From positions 94,866 to 158,865 of the forward strand of contig JABAQQ010000010.1 of the NCBI GenBank assembly GCA_019187225.1: a stretch of DNA of 64,000 nucleotides, given 5' to 3'. The stretch is from Saprospiraceae bacterium (GTDB lineage Bacteria; Bacteroidota; Bacteroidia; Chitinophagales; Saprospiraceae). This document shows positions 17,230-25,248 of the stretch, one piece after another; positions within the stretch are counted from its first letter, which is position 1; the number at the start of each line of letters is the position of its first letter. The position numbers and the translations under genes were made by a program. Below the pieces are notes generated by a model, which was not told the DNA's origin, did not search any database, and was given only the letters and a program-made list of their open reading frames with translations.

Positions 17230-17237
17230 AAAGATGT

Positions 17238-18299
17238 TTACAAACTCGGTTGTTCCCCCTCTTTCAGGCTGTCCTGGCCTTTTACCACGAGATGGTCTCC
17301 CTGTTGCAAACCGGAAAGGACTTCAATCATGTTGTTGTCCAATGAGTTGCCGACTTCGATGGCGCGTAGTTCCGCTTTTCCTTCGGCGTCGAGGACGAAC
17401 ACGGACGGCGTGGAAGCCAGACTGATAAGAGCCGTTTTCGGGATCGTCACGACGTTTTTACGCGTTGCGCCGCCGAACTGTACACGGGCGCTCATGCCGG
17501 AACGGATCTGACCGGATGCGTTGGGGACGGTGATCTCCACGTCGAAACGACCGGCCTGGTCGGCTTCGACAGCGATGTTGGACACGCGGCCCGAAGCCGT
17601 TTTGCCGGGCAGAGCGTCAAACGTGACTTTTACCGTTTGGCCGTTTTTGATTTTGATGATGTCCTGTTCGGAAAGCGGCACGATGACTTTGAGCGTCGCC
17701 ACGTTGGTCAGTTGCGCGAGCGACTGGCCGGGCTGAATGACCGAGCCGTGTTCGACGTTGCGTTTCGTCACCACGCCGCTGATGGGCGCGAGGATTTTGG
17801 CATCCTCGATGCGTTCTTTGCAGGTAGCGACGTTGGCGCGGGCTTGCTCCACCGAGTAAAGGGCGTTTTCCCATTCGGCTTCCGTGGTGTTGTTTTCGGC
17901 TTTCAGTTTTTCCAAACGCGCCAGCGTGCGCTCGGCTTGTCGCAGCGACGATTCGGCAGCTTCCAAAGAAATGCGGTGCAACCCGGTATCGGTCGCGGCA
18001 ACGACCTGCCCTCTGGCAACCGTGCCGCCCTCGCGCATGTTCAGCACGGTGATGCGCCCCGGATTTTCGGCGATGACAGCGGCTGAAGCGGAGGGTTCGG
18101 CTTTGCCTACGGCGTCGAGCGAATACCCGACCGTATGGGCCTCGACGACCATTGTTTCGACCGAGGGTGCGACGGTGCGCAGTGCCTCGGCCGCTTGTTG
18201 CCGGGCGTGGTCGCGTTTGGCGAACAAGGTCCAGATGGTCCCGCCGACAAGAGCGATGGTGAGGGTGGTGATGAGGGAGATTCTAAGAAATGTTCTCAT
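17238..18299 (-). CDS. RND efflux periplasmic adaptor (MFP/HlyD family)
   Basis: A 353-residue membrane-fusion protein. The start at 18299 (MRTFLRISLITTLTIALVGG) places a signal-anchor at the very N-terminus. Domains in order: lipoyl/barrel-sandwich half (AAVIAENPGRITVLNMREGG, VVAATDTGLHR), an alpha-helical hairpin (ESSLRQAERTLARLEKL to ATCKERIED), the second lipoyl half (ILAPISGVVTKRNVEHGSVI), a beta-barrel (LKVIVPLSEQDIIKIKNGQ) and a membrane-proximal domain. It links the inner-membrane pump to the outer-membrane factor. Here both are encoded by the single downstream fusion gene, so these two genes make a full tripartite system. The substrate cannot be predicted. Confidence 0.9.
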   Translation of the reverse strand: MRTFLRISLITTLTIALVGGTIWTLFAKRDHARQQAAEALRTVAPSVETMVVEAHTVGYSLDAVGKAEPSASAAVIAENPGRITVLNMREGGTVARGQVVAATDTGLHRISLEAAESSLRQAERTLARLEKLKAENNTTEAEWENALYSVEQARANVATCKERIEDAKILAPISGVVTKRNVEHGSVIQPGQSLAQLTNVATLKVIVPLSEQDIIKIKNGQTVKVTFDALPGKTASGRVSNIAVEADQAGRFDVEITVPNASGQIRSGMSARVQFGGATRKNVVTIPKTALISLASTPSVFVLDAEGKAELRAIEVGNSLDNNMIEVLSGLQQGDHLVVKGQDSLKEGEQPSL

Positions 18300-18464
18300 T
18301 TTCAAAGCAAATGTTTTTGTTAAACGATGGGGCAAAAGTGTGGGCGAGGGCGCGGAGTGCGCCGGATAAAGGCTGCCAAGCGTAGCGGGGCGAGGGTCAA
18401 ACGTAGGAAAGGGAGGGGTGAAATGCCGGGCGGTGGCGCGGTGGCAGCGACGGGGAGAGGGATT

Positions 18465-18590
18465 TTATCGGTGCTGATCGGGTGTGTCCATTTTGGCAGC
18501 AAAACCCCGTACGTCCCGGAAGAAGCGGGCCGTCTTTGGTATGTTGAAGGAGAGGTGCATGGGGGGAGGGTGAGGGTGGTACCCTTTCGT
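18465..18590 (-). pseudogene. VOC/glyoxalase gene remnant (duplicate of 20491-20844)
   Basis: On the minus strand a short stretch encodes SFNIPKTARFFRDVRGFAAK and MDTPDQHR before a stop at 18465-18467. It matches the N-terminus of the intact VOC protein at 20491-20844 (SFNMTETARFFRDVLGFAAV, MDTP). The DNA similarity extends upstream to about 18590, where the original start codon has been lost. Only the first 40 or so codons remain. The rest of 18300-18662 shows nothing I can support. Confidence 0.8.
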
Positions 18591-18662
18591 GCGCTGCAGC
18601 GTTAGGTTTGCGGGTTTGCATTGCAGGGCATGGTTTGGTATATGTTGTTAGGCATAGGCTTT

Positions 18663-19463
18663 TTAATTCAGTTTAACTATATATCCAATTTTTTCTAAAG
18701 ATAAAGAAATAGAGTCTCGTAATCTATCTTTCAGAGTATCTATGTTATTATAAAAAATTGTTCGGTTTTGATACATATCGAATGGTGAAATATTTTCATC
18801 CTTCGACGCTCTTTCTTTTTTAATAAGGGTCACTTGATCGTTGGTTTTCTTAACGAAAGAATAACTCAACTCAAAAATTACATTAGAGTTTGGATGCCAT
18901 TTGTTTTTACTGTCTCCCTCTTCATCAATTACTTTTGCCACATTAGTAATATCGGCGACAACCAACAGAGATCTATCTATTTCACGTTTCAGCTCATCCA
19001 CTATATTATTCGAACCGCTTTTTTCTTCCATTGAGTTCCTTAGCTCTATTGGTTGCCTTGGATTTCTATTCTTATTTATTGTCTCAATCACGTCTTTCAA
19101 GGCGGTCTCTATCTCTTGTCTGACCTCTGGGTAGTCGCTTTGCCAGATGTAAAATATCCATGGTTTATAACCAATTGGAATATTTAATCTTTCAAAGTAA
19201 ATCTCATTTTCGGACAAGTCAATATTGACTATTTTATATACACCGCTTCCATCAATATAAATCCAAACATCAATACCCAATAAGAAATCCCTATACCATT
19301 CCTGTTCCTCAACAAACGCTCTTTGATTGATTAAAAAACCTCTAAAGCCTGTCTTGAGAATGCTCTTCTTTATTATTTGAAAGTCATCTTCTCTTTGAGT
19401 TTCAATTTCTGTATCAATTATTTTTGCTGATACCTTCCAACATTTGATAGGGGTATATTTCAT
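18663..19463 (-). CDS. TIR-like/nucleotide-binding defence-type protein
   Basis: A 266-residue protein, markedly AT-rich compared with its neighbours. The C-terminal 150 residues carry a TIR-like flavodoxin fold seen in many phage-defence effectors: IFYIWQSDYPEVRQEIETAL as the first strand and helix (the WQSD motif), KSGSNNIVDELKREIDRS, LLVVADITN, then HPNSNVIFELSYSFVKK (variant of PNPNVxFELGYA) and FDMYQNRTIFYNN. The N-terminal 100 residues are unrecognised. Family members may hydrolyse NAD or bind a nucleotide; activity here is inferred only. It sits between the remnant of a duplicated VOC gene and a duplicated VOC-type promoter, so it looks like an insertion. No partner gene is obvious. 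Confidence 0.6.
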   Translation of the reverse strand: MKYTPIKCWKVSAKIIDTEIETQREDDFQIIKKSILKTGFRGFLINQRAFVEEQEWYRDFLLGIDVWIYIDGSGVYKIVNIDLSENEIYFERLNIPIGYKPWIFYIWQSDYPEVRQEIETALKDVIETINKNRNPRQPIELRNSMEEKSGSNNIVDELKREIDRSLLVVADITNVAKVIDEEGDSKNKWHPNSNVIFELSYSFVKKTNDQVTLIKKERASKDENISPFDMYQNRTIFYNNIDTLKDRLRDSISLSLEKIGYIVKLN

Positions 19464-19647
19464 TTTTTGATATTTTTATTTATACCTAACTAATATTTAT
19501 TGCAACTTTGGTTACAAATCTGTAGTTGCGGCTGCATAGATTTCGCCATTCACCCTAACACCTCTGTCAACATCATCCGACAAGAACAGGGGCGTTGCTA
19601 TTTGGTCGAGGTGTGAGCAGTTATGGCAAGTGTTATTTTCCTATGGT

Positions 19648-19678
19648 CAAAAATAGGGCAACATTATTTTTCCGCCAA
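19648..19678 (-). promoter_or_regulatory. Duplicated Bacteroidota-type promoter upstream of the TIR-like gene
   Basis: On the minus strand a TATTTTTG -7 box (19648-19655, fits TAnnTTTG) is preceded by TTG (19676-19678) at 20-bp spacing. The surrounding 50 bp (GTTATTTTCCT, AAAAATAGG, CCGCCAA, GAAAAA read on the plus strand) resembles the promoter of the intact VOC gene at 20925-20955. It now points at the TIR-like gene 185 bp away. The rest of 19464-19795 shows no gene. Confidence 0.55.
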
Positions 19679-19795
19679 GCACATCGCCCGAAAAAAGTAA
19701 TGCTGTCGAGCGGCTGGCCTTTTGAAAGGGCTGTCGTTTGGGTTCTTTTAGCTGAATCTCTTACCTTTCTCCCTCACAAAATCCGCTTCACTAAT

Positions 19796-20470
19796 ATGAA
19801 TCAAGACTATCAAACACTACTCGCCGACATCAAGGCGACCATCCGGGCGGGCCGTGCCAAAGCCATCCGCCAACTCTCGCGCTCCGTGATTGAATCTTAC
19901 TGGGACATCGGTCGGCGCATCCTCGAAAGCCAGCAGCAGCACGGCTGGGGCAAAGGCATTGTGGAACAACTCTCCCGCGACCTGCAACGCGAATTTCAGG
20001 GAACAGAGGGTTTTTCTGCCCGAAATCTGTGGAATATGCGCCTTTTTTATGAGACTTATGGCGGTTTCCCAAATCTGCAACAACGTGTTGCAGAAATTCC
20101 CTGGAGCCACCATTTGATTATCATGAGCAAATCCAAAACCCACGAAGAACGCCTCTACTATATCGAAGCCACCGCGAAAATGGCATGGAGCCGCGATGTG
20201 TTGCTCAACCAAATCAAAGCCGGGGCTTACGAGCGCCACCTGCTGCAACCCAAACAGAGCAATTTCGACCTGACCATGCCCGAAAATCTGGCGGAACAAG
20301 CGAACGAGGCATTGAAAAGCAGTTACAGCCTCGAGTTTCTGGGCATCGGTCGGCAAGTGTTCGAGTTGGAATTGGAAAACAGGCTGCTCCAAAAGTTGAA
20401 GGAATTCTTGCTCGAACTCGGTTACGGTTTTTCGTTCATCGGTAGACTTGGTAGAGAAGAAAACTTTTGA
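19796..20470 (+). pseudogene. YhcG/DUF1016 nuclease, C-terminally truncated
   Basis: A 224-residue product; start at 19796 (MNQDYQTLLADIKATIRAG) as is usual for the family. The N-terminal DUF1016 helical domain is complete (SYWDIGRRILESQQQHGWGK, FSARNLWNMRLFYETY, IPWSHHLIIMSKSKTHEER, MAWSRDVLLNQIKAGAYER). The protein then enters the C-terminal PD-(D/E)XK domain (LLQKLKEFLLELGYGFSFIG) and stops after FIGRLGREENF. The nuclease core that should follow, with VDLLFYH and the catalytic Asp/Glu/Lys, is missing; the convergent VOC gene begins about 20 bp later. Known: family length is about 330-380. So the nuclease should be inactive, although the helical domain could still be made. Confidence 0.85.
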
Positions 20471-20490
20471 TCGTTGTATACAAGGGCAGT

Positions 20491-20844
20491 TTATTTTTCA
20501 ATCTCCTGCCCGACGAACAGCAATGTGTTCGTCTGCGGGACTTCGATGTGCACTTCCCGCATCCCGTAGTCGCGGTCGAAGGGCGCCCTGACTTTGAGAC
20601 CCTGCACTTTGTTCTGGATGGAAGCCCAGAGGCCGTCGAGGTCGTCCACTTCCAGGTAGAACTCCATCTGACCTATGTCCTTGCCCGCCGGCAGTATGTG
20701 TATGGTGAGATTGTCTTTTTTATAGATGGCGTATGCAGGCGTGTCCATTACGGCAGCAAAGCCCAGCACGTCCCGGAAGAAGCGGGCCGTTTCCGTCATG
20801 TTGAAGGAGGGGATCATAGGGCTGAGGAAGAGGGCGCGGTACAT
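20491..20844 (-). CDS. VOC family protein (glyoxalase/dioxygenase-like)
   Basis: A 117-residue single-module VOC protein: MIPSFNMTETARFFRDVLGF in the first beta-alpha-beta unit, LTIHILPAGKDIGQMEFYLE in the middle, REVHIEVPQTNTLLFVGQEI at the end with the acidic metal-ligand position. Family members are small metal-dependent enzymes or antibiotic-binding proteins, active as dimers. The product may bind a small molecule; no substrate can be read. It has its own promoter and a broken duplicate 2.3 kb away. The truncated YhcG gene converges on it. Confidence 0.8.
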   Translation of the reverse strand: MYRALFLSPMIPSFNMTETARFFRDVLGFAAVMDTPAYAIYKKDNLTIHILPAGKDIGQMEFYLEVDDLDGLWASIQNKVQGLKVRAPFDRDYGMREVHIEVPQTNTLLFVGQEIEK

Positions 20845-20924
20845 GGGTGGGGGGATTTGTTTTTGTTGGAATAGGAAAAGACACAGTCACATGAACATAA
20901 ATCCGCCGGTTATTTTCCTCCTTC

Positions 20925-20955
20925 CAAAAATAGGAGAATAATATGTCACCGCCAA
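20925..20955 (-). promoter_or_regulatory. Promoter of the VOC gene
   Basis: On the minus strand TTG (20953-20955) and TATTTTTG (20925-20932, fits TAnnTTTG) are spaced by 20 bp, 80 bp upstream of the VOC start codon. A related copy is at 19648-19678. The rest of the 20845-21170 gap shows no gene or strong structure. Confidence 0.55.
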
Positions 20956-21170
20956 ATGCACCGGCTGAAAAACAGCATAGATCAAAAAAGTACTCCTTTG
21001 ACTTCCATCCATCCTAATCGAGCGTGTCATGTCGGGCGCAGCGAGACATCTGAGGACAAAGTCCTGCTTTATACCCGGAGGAAAGTAGTTTGCGAAAAAA
21101 TCGCGGTGAATAGTCATCGGATGACGGCATCCCGTCTATCACTCCATCTGAAAGACATTTACCTGAACCT

Positions 21171-22256
21171 CTATTTCTGAAACGCTGCGTCCAATTTATC
21201 CAAAAGCCGCTCGTCCGAAAAGCCGCTGCGATTCGTAAAAACCACACTGCCAAGCCCCGATCCGGGATACACCCGCAACTCGCAGTAAAAGCCACCGCCG
21301 CCGCCCGCATGACAGGAATATGGCTGCCCCCCAAGATTTCCCTTGTACCATCCCAGACTCATGCCGGAGGCTTTGCCGTCGTTCAGCCGGTTTTCCGCCC
21401 ACATCGTCTGTTTGCTTTCGGGCGACAACAGTTTTCCGTCGGTTTTCAACATATCCTGCGCGAAAGCGATGAAAGCACCCGGCGTACCAATCAGTCCGCC
21501 ATAGGCCGGGCCATTGACGTAAATGGGGAAAAAGTTTTTCCAGCCCTCCGTGCTTTCGCCCATGAAGCGCTTTTTGTCTAATAAAAAAGTGAGCAGCAAA
21601 TTGCCGAAACTCAGGGCCTTATGGTAGCCCGTAGCGACCTTCCAGTCCTGTTGCCGGGTGAAACCGATCTGTGCTTGTATGCCCAGCGGCGACAGGATGT
21701 GTTGTTCCACGTATTGCGTGTAGGGCTTTCCGGACACCCGTTCGATCAGTTGACCCAACACGATATATCCGAGGTTGGTATAAGCGAACTTGTCGTTGGG
21801 CAGCGAGCGGGCTTTGGGATTTTTTTGAAAAACCGCCTGAAAGAAACCGCCCTCGTCGAAACCGGCGTGGTCCTCCGCCCGGTGTATCCAACCGATGGGC
21901 AAGGGATTGGGCAGACCGGCGCTGTGCGCCAGCAGGTGACGGATCAGGATACTATCGCCGTAAACGAAGTCAGGCAAATGCTTTTTTACAGGGTCGTCGA
22001 GGTGCAACTTACCTTGTTCGACCAACTGCATGACCGCCGTTGCCGTGAAGGTTTTGGTCATGGAATAGCCATAAAAAGCAGTTTGCGCCGTCACCGGGAT
22101 TGACTTTTCCACGTCGGCTTTTCCACCTGTAAACTCGTACAGGATTTGCTCCGCATCGAAAAAAGCGTAGTACAGCCCAGGCGTTTTGCGGGCGCTGATC
22201 TGTTGCTCCAGTAAGGTTATGAGCAGTGTAGTGTCGGTGTTTTCGATTGCGATCAT
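21171..22256 (-). CDS. Serine hydrolase of the beta-lactamase/class C family
   Basis: A 361-residue protein with the three active-site motifs of class C beta-lactamase-like hydrolases: SMTK (Ser65-Lys68) in FYGYSMTKTF, the Tyr motif in KFAYTNLGYIVLG, and HAGGGGGFYCEL as the KTG-equivalent near the C-terminus. No signal peptide is visible, unlike the related gene at 55711, so it may be cytoplasmic or use a different start. Such proteins include esterases, D-aminopeptidases and carboxypeptidases; resistance to beta-lactams is not implied. Upstream (22291-22335) is a perfect 10-bp inverted repeat. Confidence 0.85.
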   Translation of the reverse strand: MIAIENTDTTLLITLLEQQISARKTPGLYYAFFDAEQILYEFTGGKADVEKSIPVTAQTAFYGYSMTKTFTATAVMQLVEQGKLHLDDPVKKHLPDFVYGDSILIRHLLAHSAGLPNPLPIGWIHRAEDHAGFDEGGFFQAVFQKNPKARSLPNDKFAYTNLGYIVLGQLIERVSGKPYTQYVEQHILSPLGIQAQIGFTRQQDWKVATGYHKALSFGNLLLTFLLDKKRFMGESTEGWKNFFPIYVNGPAYGGLIGTPGAFIAFAQDMLKTDGKLLSPESKQTMWAENRLNDGKASGMSLGWYKGNLGGQPYSCHAGGGGGFYCELRVYPGSGLGSVVFTNRSGFSDERLLDKLDAAFQK

Positions 22257-22290
22257 GGCATTGATTTAATTGCTGAATAATCAAGTATTC

Positions 22291-22335
22291 ACTTTACCGC
22301 AGAGGTACTTTCGCGCAGCAACTCCGCGGTAAAGT
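22291..22335. repeat. Inverted repeat upstream of the serine hydrolase gene
   Basis: ACTTTACCGC at 22291-22300 and GCGGTAAAGT at 22326-22335 are perfectly complementary with a 25-bp spacer. It lies 35 bp upstream of the serine hydrolase start and 90 bp after the end of the SDR gene, both on the minus strand. It may act as a terminator for the SDR or as an operator. Confidence 0.45.
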
Positions 22336-22427
22336 AACGATTGGGAACCGGTAGGATCACAGACAAGGCGCTTTTTGAAAAAGTGTCACTTCCCGCAAAA
22401 ATAAACCCTTTCAGAACATGCGCATTT

Positions 22428-23171
22428 TCACCGCTCCACCCTGTTCATGCTGTTGAACGCCTTTTCGGGCGATTGCAGGAACATCCGGTAAAACACCTCG
22501 GTGAATCCCGGTCTGATCTCAAAAACATCGTTCGAGAATCCGTCAAAAATGTCTTTCGCCACTTCGGACGGCTGCATTTTGTCGCCGGTCAATTGCTTGG
22601 AAAACTCGGTTTCCACCAAAGGCGGTAACACTTCAAAAACTTGGATGCGGGTGGATCTTTGCAGGGTCAGGCGGAGCGATTGCGTGTACGAATGCAAAGC
22701 CGCTTTGCTGGCGCTGTAGGTCGGCACGGCGGCACCGGGGGTATAAGCGGCGATGGAAGTGATGTTGACGAAGGCCGCTTCGGGCTGTCGACGCAACAAG
22801 GGAAGCAATTTTTCCGTCAGTCTGATGTTGGAAAAATAATTCGTCAGCATTTCTTCCCCGGCTTTTTCTGCCGTATCGGAGTGCTCCGAGATCAGGTAAT
22901 GATGCGCTACTCCCGCATTGTTGATCAGCACGTTCAGACTGCCGAATTCATCATAAAGCCGCTGCACCAACCTGTCCACATCCTCTTCGTTGGTGATATC
23001 GCAGATGATCGCCGTCGCATTCTTCAACCGCTGGGCCGCCGCGTTCAACTTTTCTTCATTTCTGCCACTGATAATGACGCGGTTGCCTTTTTCGGCAAAA
23101 ATCTTTGCCGTTTCGTAGCCGATGCCCGAGCCTCCGCCGGTGATCAGCACGGTATTGCCTTTTTCTTTCAT
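22428..23171 (-). CDS. Short-chain dehydrogenase/reductase (DltE-like SDR)
   Basis: A 247-residue classical SDR: cofactor motif TGGGSGIG at residues 11-18, NNAG at 84-87, catalytic Ser139, Tyr152 and Lys156 in YSASK. The Arg in VIISGRNEE at the end of strand 2 suggests NADP(H). The C-terminal part (LPPLVETEFSKQL, EVAKDIFDGFSNDVFEIRPG) is typical of the DltE/YqjQ-like branch, whose substrates are poorly defined. Probably a cytoplasmic oxidoreductase. It precedes the serine hydrolase gene on the same strand with a 170-bp gap containing hairpin structure, so joint transcription is uncertain. Confidence 0.9.
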   Translation of the reverse strand: MKEKGNTVLITGGGSGIGYETAKIFAEKGNRVIISGRNEEKLNAAAQRLKNATAIICDITNEEDVDRLVQRLYDEFGSLNVLINNAGVAHHYLISEHSDTAEKAGEEMLTNYFSNIRLTEKLLPLLRRQPEAAFVNITSIAAYTPGAAVPTYSASKAALHSYTQSLRLTLQRSTRIQVFEVLPPLVETEFSKQLTGDKMQPSEVAKDIFDGFSNDVFEIRPGFTEVFYRMFLQSPEKAFNSMNRVER

Positions 23172-23217
23172 GCTGTTGAATTATTAGGTGTTAAGTATGC
23201 GGACAAAGTAAATTGAC

Positions 23218-23278
23218 ATTAGACATTGGACGTTTGACCTTGACAACCAATCGTTTGGTCAAATGTCCAATGTCTAAT
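23218..23278. repeat. Intergenic inverted repeat
   Basis: Arms at 23218-23239 and 23257-23278 match in 21 of 22 positions (ATTAGACATTGGAC, then GTTTGACC against GGTCAAAT, GTCCAATGTCTAAT), with a 17-nt loop. The arm itself is built from the repeated word GACATTGGAC. It separates the SDR promoter from the end of the cytochrome gene. Confidence 0.85.
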
Positions 23279-23312
23279 ATCCAATGCTCATGTACTTAAT
23301 GGAAAATGATCA

Positions 23313-23903
23313 TCACAAGCCGGTTGGCTGCGGCACCACATTCTGAATGGGTTTCATCGTTTTCAGAAAAGCGAAGATCGCTTTCAGGTCGTCGTCAGTC
23401 ATTTGTCCGAACGCGGCCACCGGCATGGGCGGCAGGATAGGCCGGGCGCCGTCCAATCCTTTGGACTTGCCTTCCCGCATGGCTTTGACGAACTGGGTTT
23501 CGGTCCAGGCGCCGATACCAGTGTCGTCGGGTGTGAGATTGGCCGCATACGAAACACCCCAGGGACCTGCTGCCGCTGTCATGCCCGCATTGACAACACC
23601 GACGTGTTGTTCAGCGATCAGTTTTTGTATTTCCGCGCCGGCAATAAAGGATTCTCCGGCGGGATGCCCCATCAGGCGGCGGCTTATGTCGGGACGGGGG
23701 CCTCCGGAAGTCATGTTTTTGGGCGTATGGCAATCGTCGCAGCCGAGAATGGAGACGAGGTAAGCGCCTCGTAATTCGGGTGTCAGGGAAGTTGCAGGCG
23801 CCGCCTGCGCAGTATTGGGCATGCCGGGCGACTGCATTTGACAATTGGTCAGCCACAGGGTAAAGCCCACGATGACTGTGAAAACCGGAATATTGTATTG
23901 CAT
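23313..23903 (-). CDS. Monoheme cytochrome c lipoprotein
   Basis: A 196-residue protein; start at 23903 (MQYNIPVFTVIVGFTLWLTN) gives a signal peptide with lipobox LTNC. One heme c site, CDDCH in LVSILGCDDCHTPKN, and a likely axial Met in ILPPMPVAAFGQM. The C-terminal helix (TDDDLKAIFAFLKTMKPI) is typical of class I cytochromes. It should be anchored in a membrane facing the periplasm and carry electrons for an unidentified dehydrogenase. It follows the SnoaL-like gene on the same strand with a 143-bp gap; both may respond to the MarR regulator upstream. Confidence 0.88.
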   Translation of the reverse strand: MQYNIPVFTVIVGFTLWLTNCQMQSPGMPNTAQAAPATSLTPELRGAYLVSILGCDDCHTPKNMTSGGPRPDISRRLMGHPAGESFIAGAEIQKLIAEQHVGVVNAGMTAAAGPWGVSYAANLTPDDTGIGAWTETQFVKAMREGKSKGLDGARPILPPMPVAAFGQMTDDDLKAIFAFLKTMKPIQNVVPQPTGL

Positions 23904-23954
23904 GGACGTTAAGATTTTGATGGTTAGAAAATAGATAAAAGGATCATTATAAGC

Positions 23955-24024
23955 CATTGAGGCATTAAGGATTATGTTATAACCATTCATCTGCAGTTCT
24001 TTAATACTCCTCAATGACCTCAAT
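23955..24024. repeat. Intergenic inverted repeat of CATTGAGG words
   Basis: Left arm CATTGAGGCATTAAGGATTA (23955-23974) and right arm TAATACTCCTCAATGACCTC plus AATG (24002-24025) are complementary with two small gaps. The right arm holds the word TCAATGACC twice. The element lies between the cytochrome and SnoaL-like genes. Confidence 0.65.
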
Positions 24025-24046
24025 GACTTTCAATGCTGCCAACAAC

Positions 24047-24556
24047 TCAATGCCCCTTCTTCGGTGTCGGAAACGGCGTGTCGCCGATGAGCGTCCAGTT
24101 GCCGTCTTTTCCTTTCACGAGGTGCAGGAAAGAAGTGATGTCGGAGCGAACGCTGCTCGTTTTGACCTCGGCGGCGGCGATGGTATTGGCGATGGATACG
24201 GACACGATGTTGACCGTGCGCGGCACGCCGCCCCATTTTTTGCCGGCGATCTGCTGAAAGTATGCCGGGCGGTCAATCACGCGGAGCATTTCCATTCCGA
24301 GAACGCCCTGATTGACGACGACGCGGAATTGCGGGTGCAGAACGCCGGTCAGCAAAGTAGTGTCGGATTCGTCGCCGCCGCGCATGAAGCGTTTGATGGC
24401 GTCTTCAATAAGCGCCTGGTCAGACGGCGGAGCGGGCTGCGCTGCCGCAGCATCCGGAGCGCATCCGGGCAAAATTTCGGCTGTTTGCGATGCCAATTGG
24501 GTGTAAGCGGTGGCTCCGATCAGGAAGAGTGCGATGAAAAAAATTGTTGCTTTCAT
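24047..24556 (-). CDS. SnoaL/NTF2-like secreted protein
   Basis: A 169-residue protein with a signal peptide (MKATIFFIALFLIGATAYTQ). The mature part has the NTF2-like cone fold used by the SnoaL and lumazine-binding-like groups: ALIEDAIKRFMRGGDESDTT as the first helix, LTGVLHPQFRVVVNQGV, IDRPAYFQQIAGKKWGG and FLHLVKGKDGNWTLIGDTPF. No catalytic residues can be named. Upstream, a perfect 16-bp palindrome lies between its likely -33 and -7 boxes and matches one at the marR start, so this gene is a likely MarR target. It may be co-transcribed with the cytochrome c gene. Confidence 0.75.
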   Translation of the reverse strand: MKATIFFIALFLIGATAYTQLASQTAEILPGCAPDAAAAQPAPPSDQALIEDAIKRFMRGGDESDTTLLTGVLHPQFRVVVNQGVLGMEMLRVIDRPAYFQQIAGKKWGGVPRTVNIVSVSIANTIAAAEVKTSSVRSDITSFLHLVKGKDGNWTLIGDTPFPTPKKGH

Positions 24557-24590
24557 TGTTTGAAAAAATTTGATTGTGAAATGATTGATT

Positions 24591-24623
24591 CTAAAATAAT
24601 TGATATATCAATTTTTTAGTCAA
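24591..24623 (-). promoter_or_regulatory. MarR-type operator within the promoter of the SnoaL-like gene
   Basis: The perfect palindrome AATTGATATATCAATT (24598-24613) lies between a TTG box (24621-24623) and a TATTTTAG box (24591-24598, close to TAnnTTTG) on the minus strand. Its core TTGATATATCAA is repeated at the marR start. Binding there would block the RNA polymerase. Confidence 0.7.
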
Positions 24624-24632
24624 AAAAAATGC

Positions 24633-25094
24633 TCATGGAAAAACGTCCGGCCCGCCGGATCCCACATTGTACCGGATCTTATCCAGGATGCCTTTCAAAG
24701 TCCGGATATCATCCTGCGAAAGCCCTTGCACGATCTGGCTGCGTATCAGGTTGACAAGAGGCAGGTTGCGCGTTACGAACGCTTCGCCTTCGCCGGTGAG
24801 CGAGATCAGGTATTTGCGCCGGTCGTGTTCGTCGTCGATGCGTTGGATCAGGTCTTTTTTTTGCAACAGATCGAGGATGCGCGTAATGGAAGCGGTGTCT
24901 TTGTTCGACACCTGCGCCAGCTCTACCTGCGATATCTGCTTGCGCTCTTCGATGATCTTCAGCAATACCCACTGGTCAACGGTGATGCCCGTTTGAAGTA
25001 TATCCAGTTGCCGTTGGGCGTATCCCCTCATCTGCCGCACGGTTTGTTCCAGTAAAAAATTCACCACGTTGTTCAACTGTTCGTTCGACTTCAT
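24633..25094 (-). CDS. MarR-family transcriptional regulator
   Basis: A 153-residue winged-helix regulator: helical dimer segment at the N-terminus (LNNVVNFLLEQTVRQMRGYA), recognition helix region ISQVELAQVSNKDTASITRI, and the wing with the conserved Asp-Arg pair (IDDEHDRRKYLISLTGEG). MarR proteins bind palindromes and release them on ligand binding. Its start codon overlaps one perfect 16-bp palindrome and a second one with the same core sits in the promoter of the SnoaL-like gene downstream. So it probably represses itself and the SnoaL-cytochrome pair. The inducer is unknown. Confidence 0.92.
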   Translation of the reverse strand: MKSNEQLNNVVNFLLEQTVRQMRGYAQRQLDILQTGITVDQWVLLKIIEERKQISQVELAQVSNKDTASITRILDLLQKKDLIQRIDDEHDRRKYLISLTGEGEAFVTRNLPLVNLIRSQIVQGLSQDDIRTLKGILDKIRYNVGSGGPDVFP

Positions 25095-25149
25095 TGATAT
25101 ATCAATGTTTGATAGTGCAAATATATGGGGGCGTTTTCGGGTTTGTCAA
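25092..25149 (-). promoter_or_regulatory. marR promoter and autoregulatory operator
   Basis: On the minus strand TTG (25147-25149) and TATATTTG (25118-25125, fits TAnnTTTG) are 21 bp apart. The perfect palindrome CATTGATATATCAATG (25092-25107) lies just past the expected transcription start and overlaps the ATG of the regulator gene (25092-25094). Confidence 0.75.
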
Positions 25150-25248
25150 GGGGCAGGGGCAAAAAAATTTTTGCGATTTTTGAAAGAAATTGATTTTCAA
25201 GGGATTGGAAACAGGACTGCGGTGAATATTCCTCGCGCTCCTACCCGC

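Noticed and set aside
18465-18560. A real 31-residue gene (MHLSFNIPKTARFFRDV...)
   Set aside because: It is a clear fragment of the VOC gene 2.3 kb away, without the metal-binding second half.
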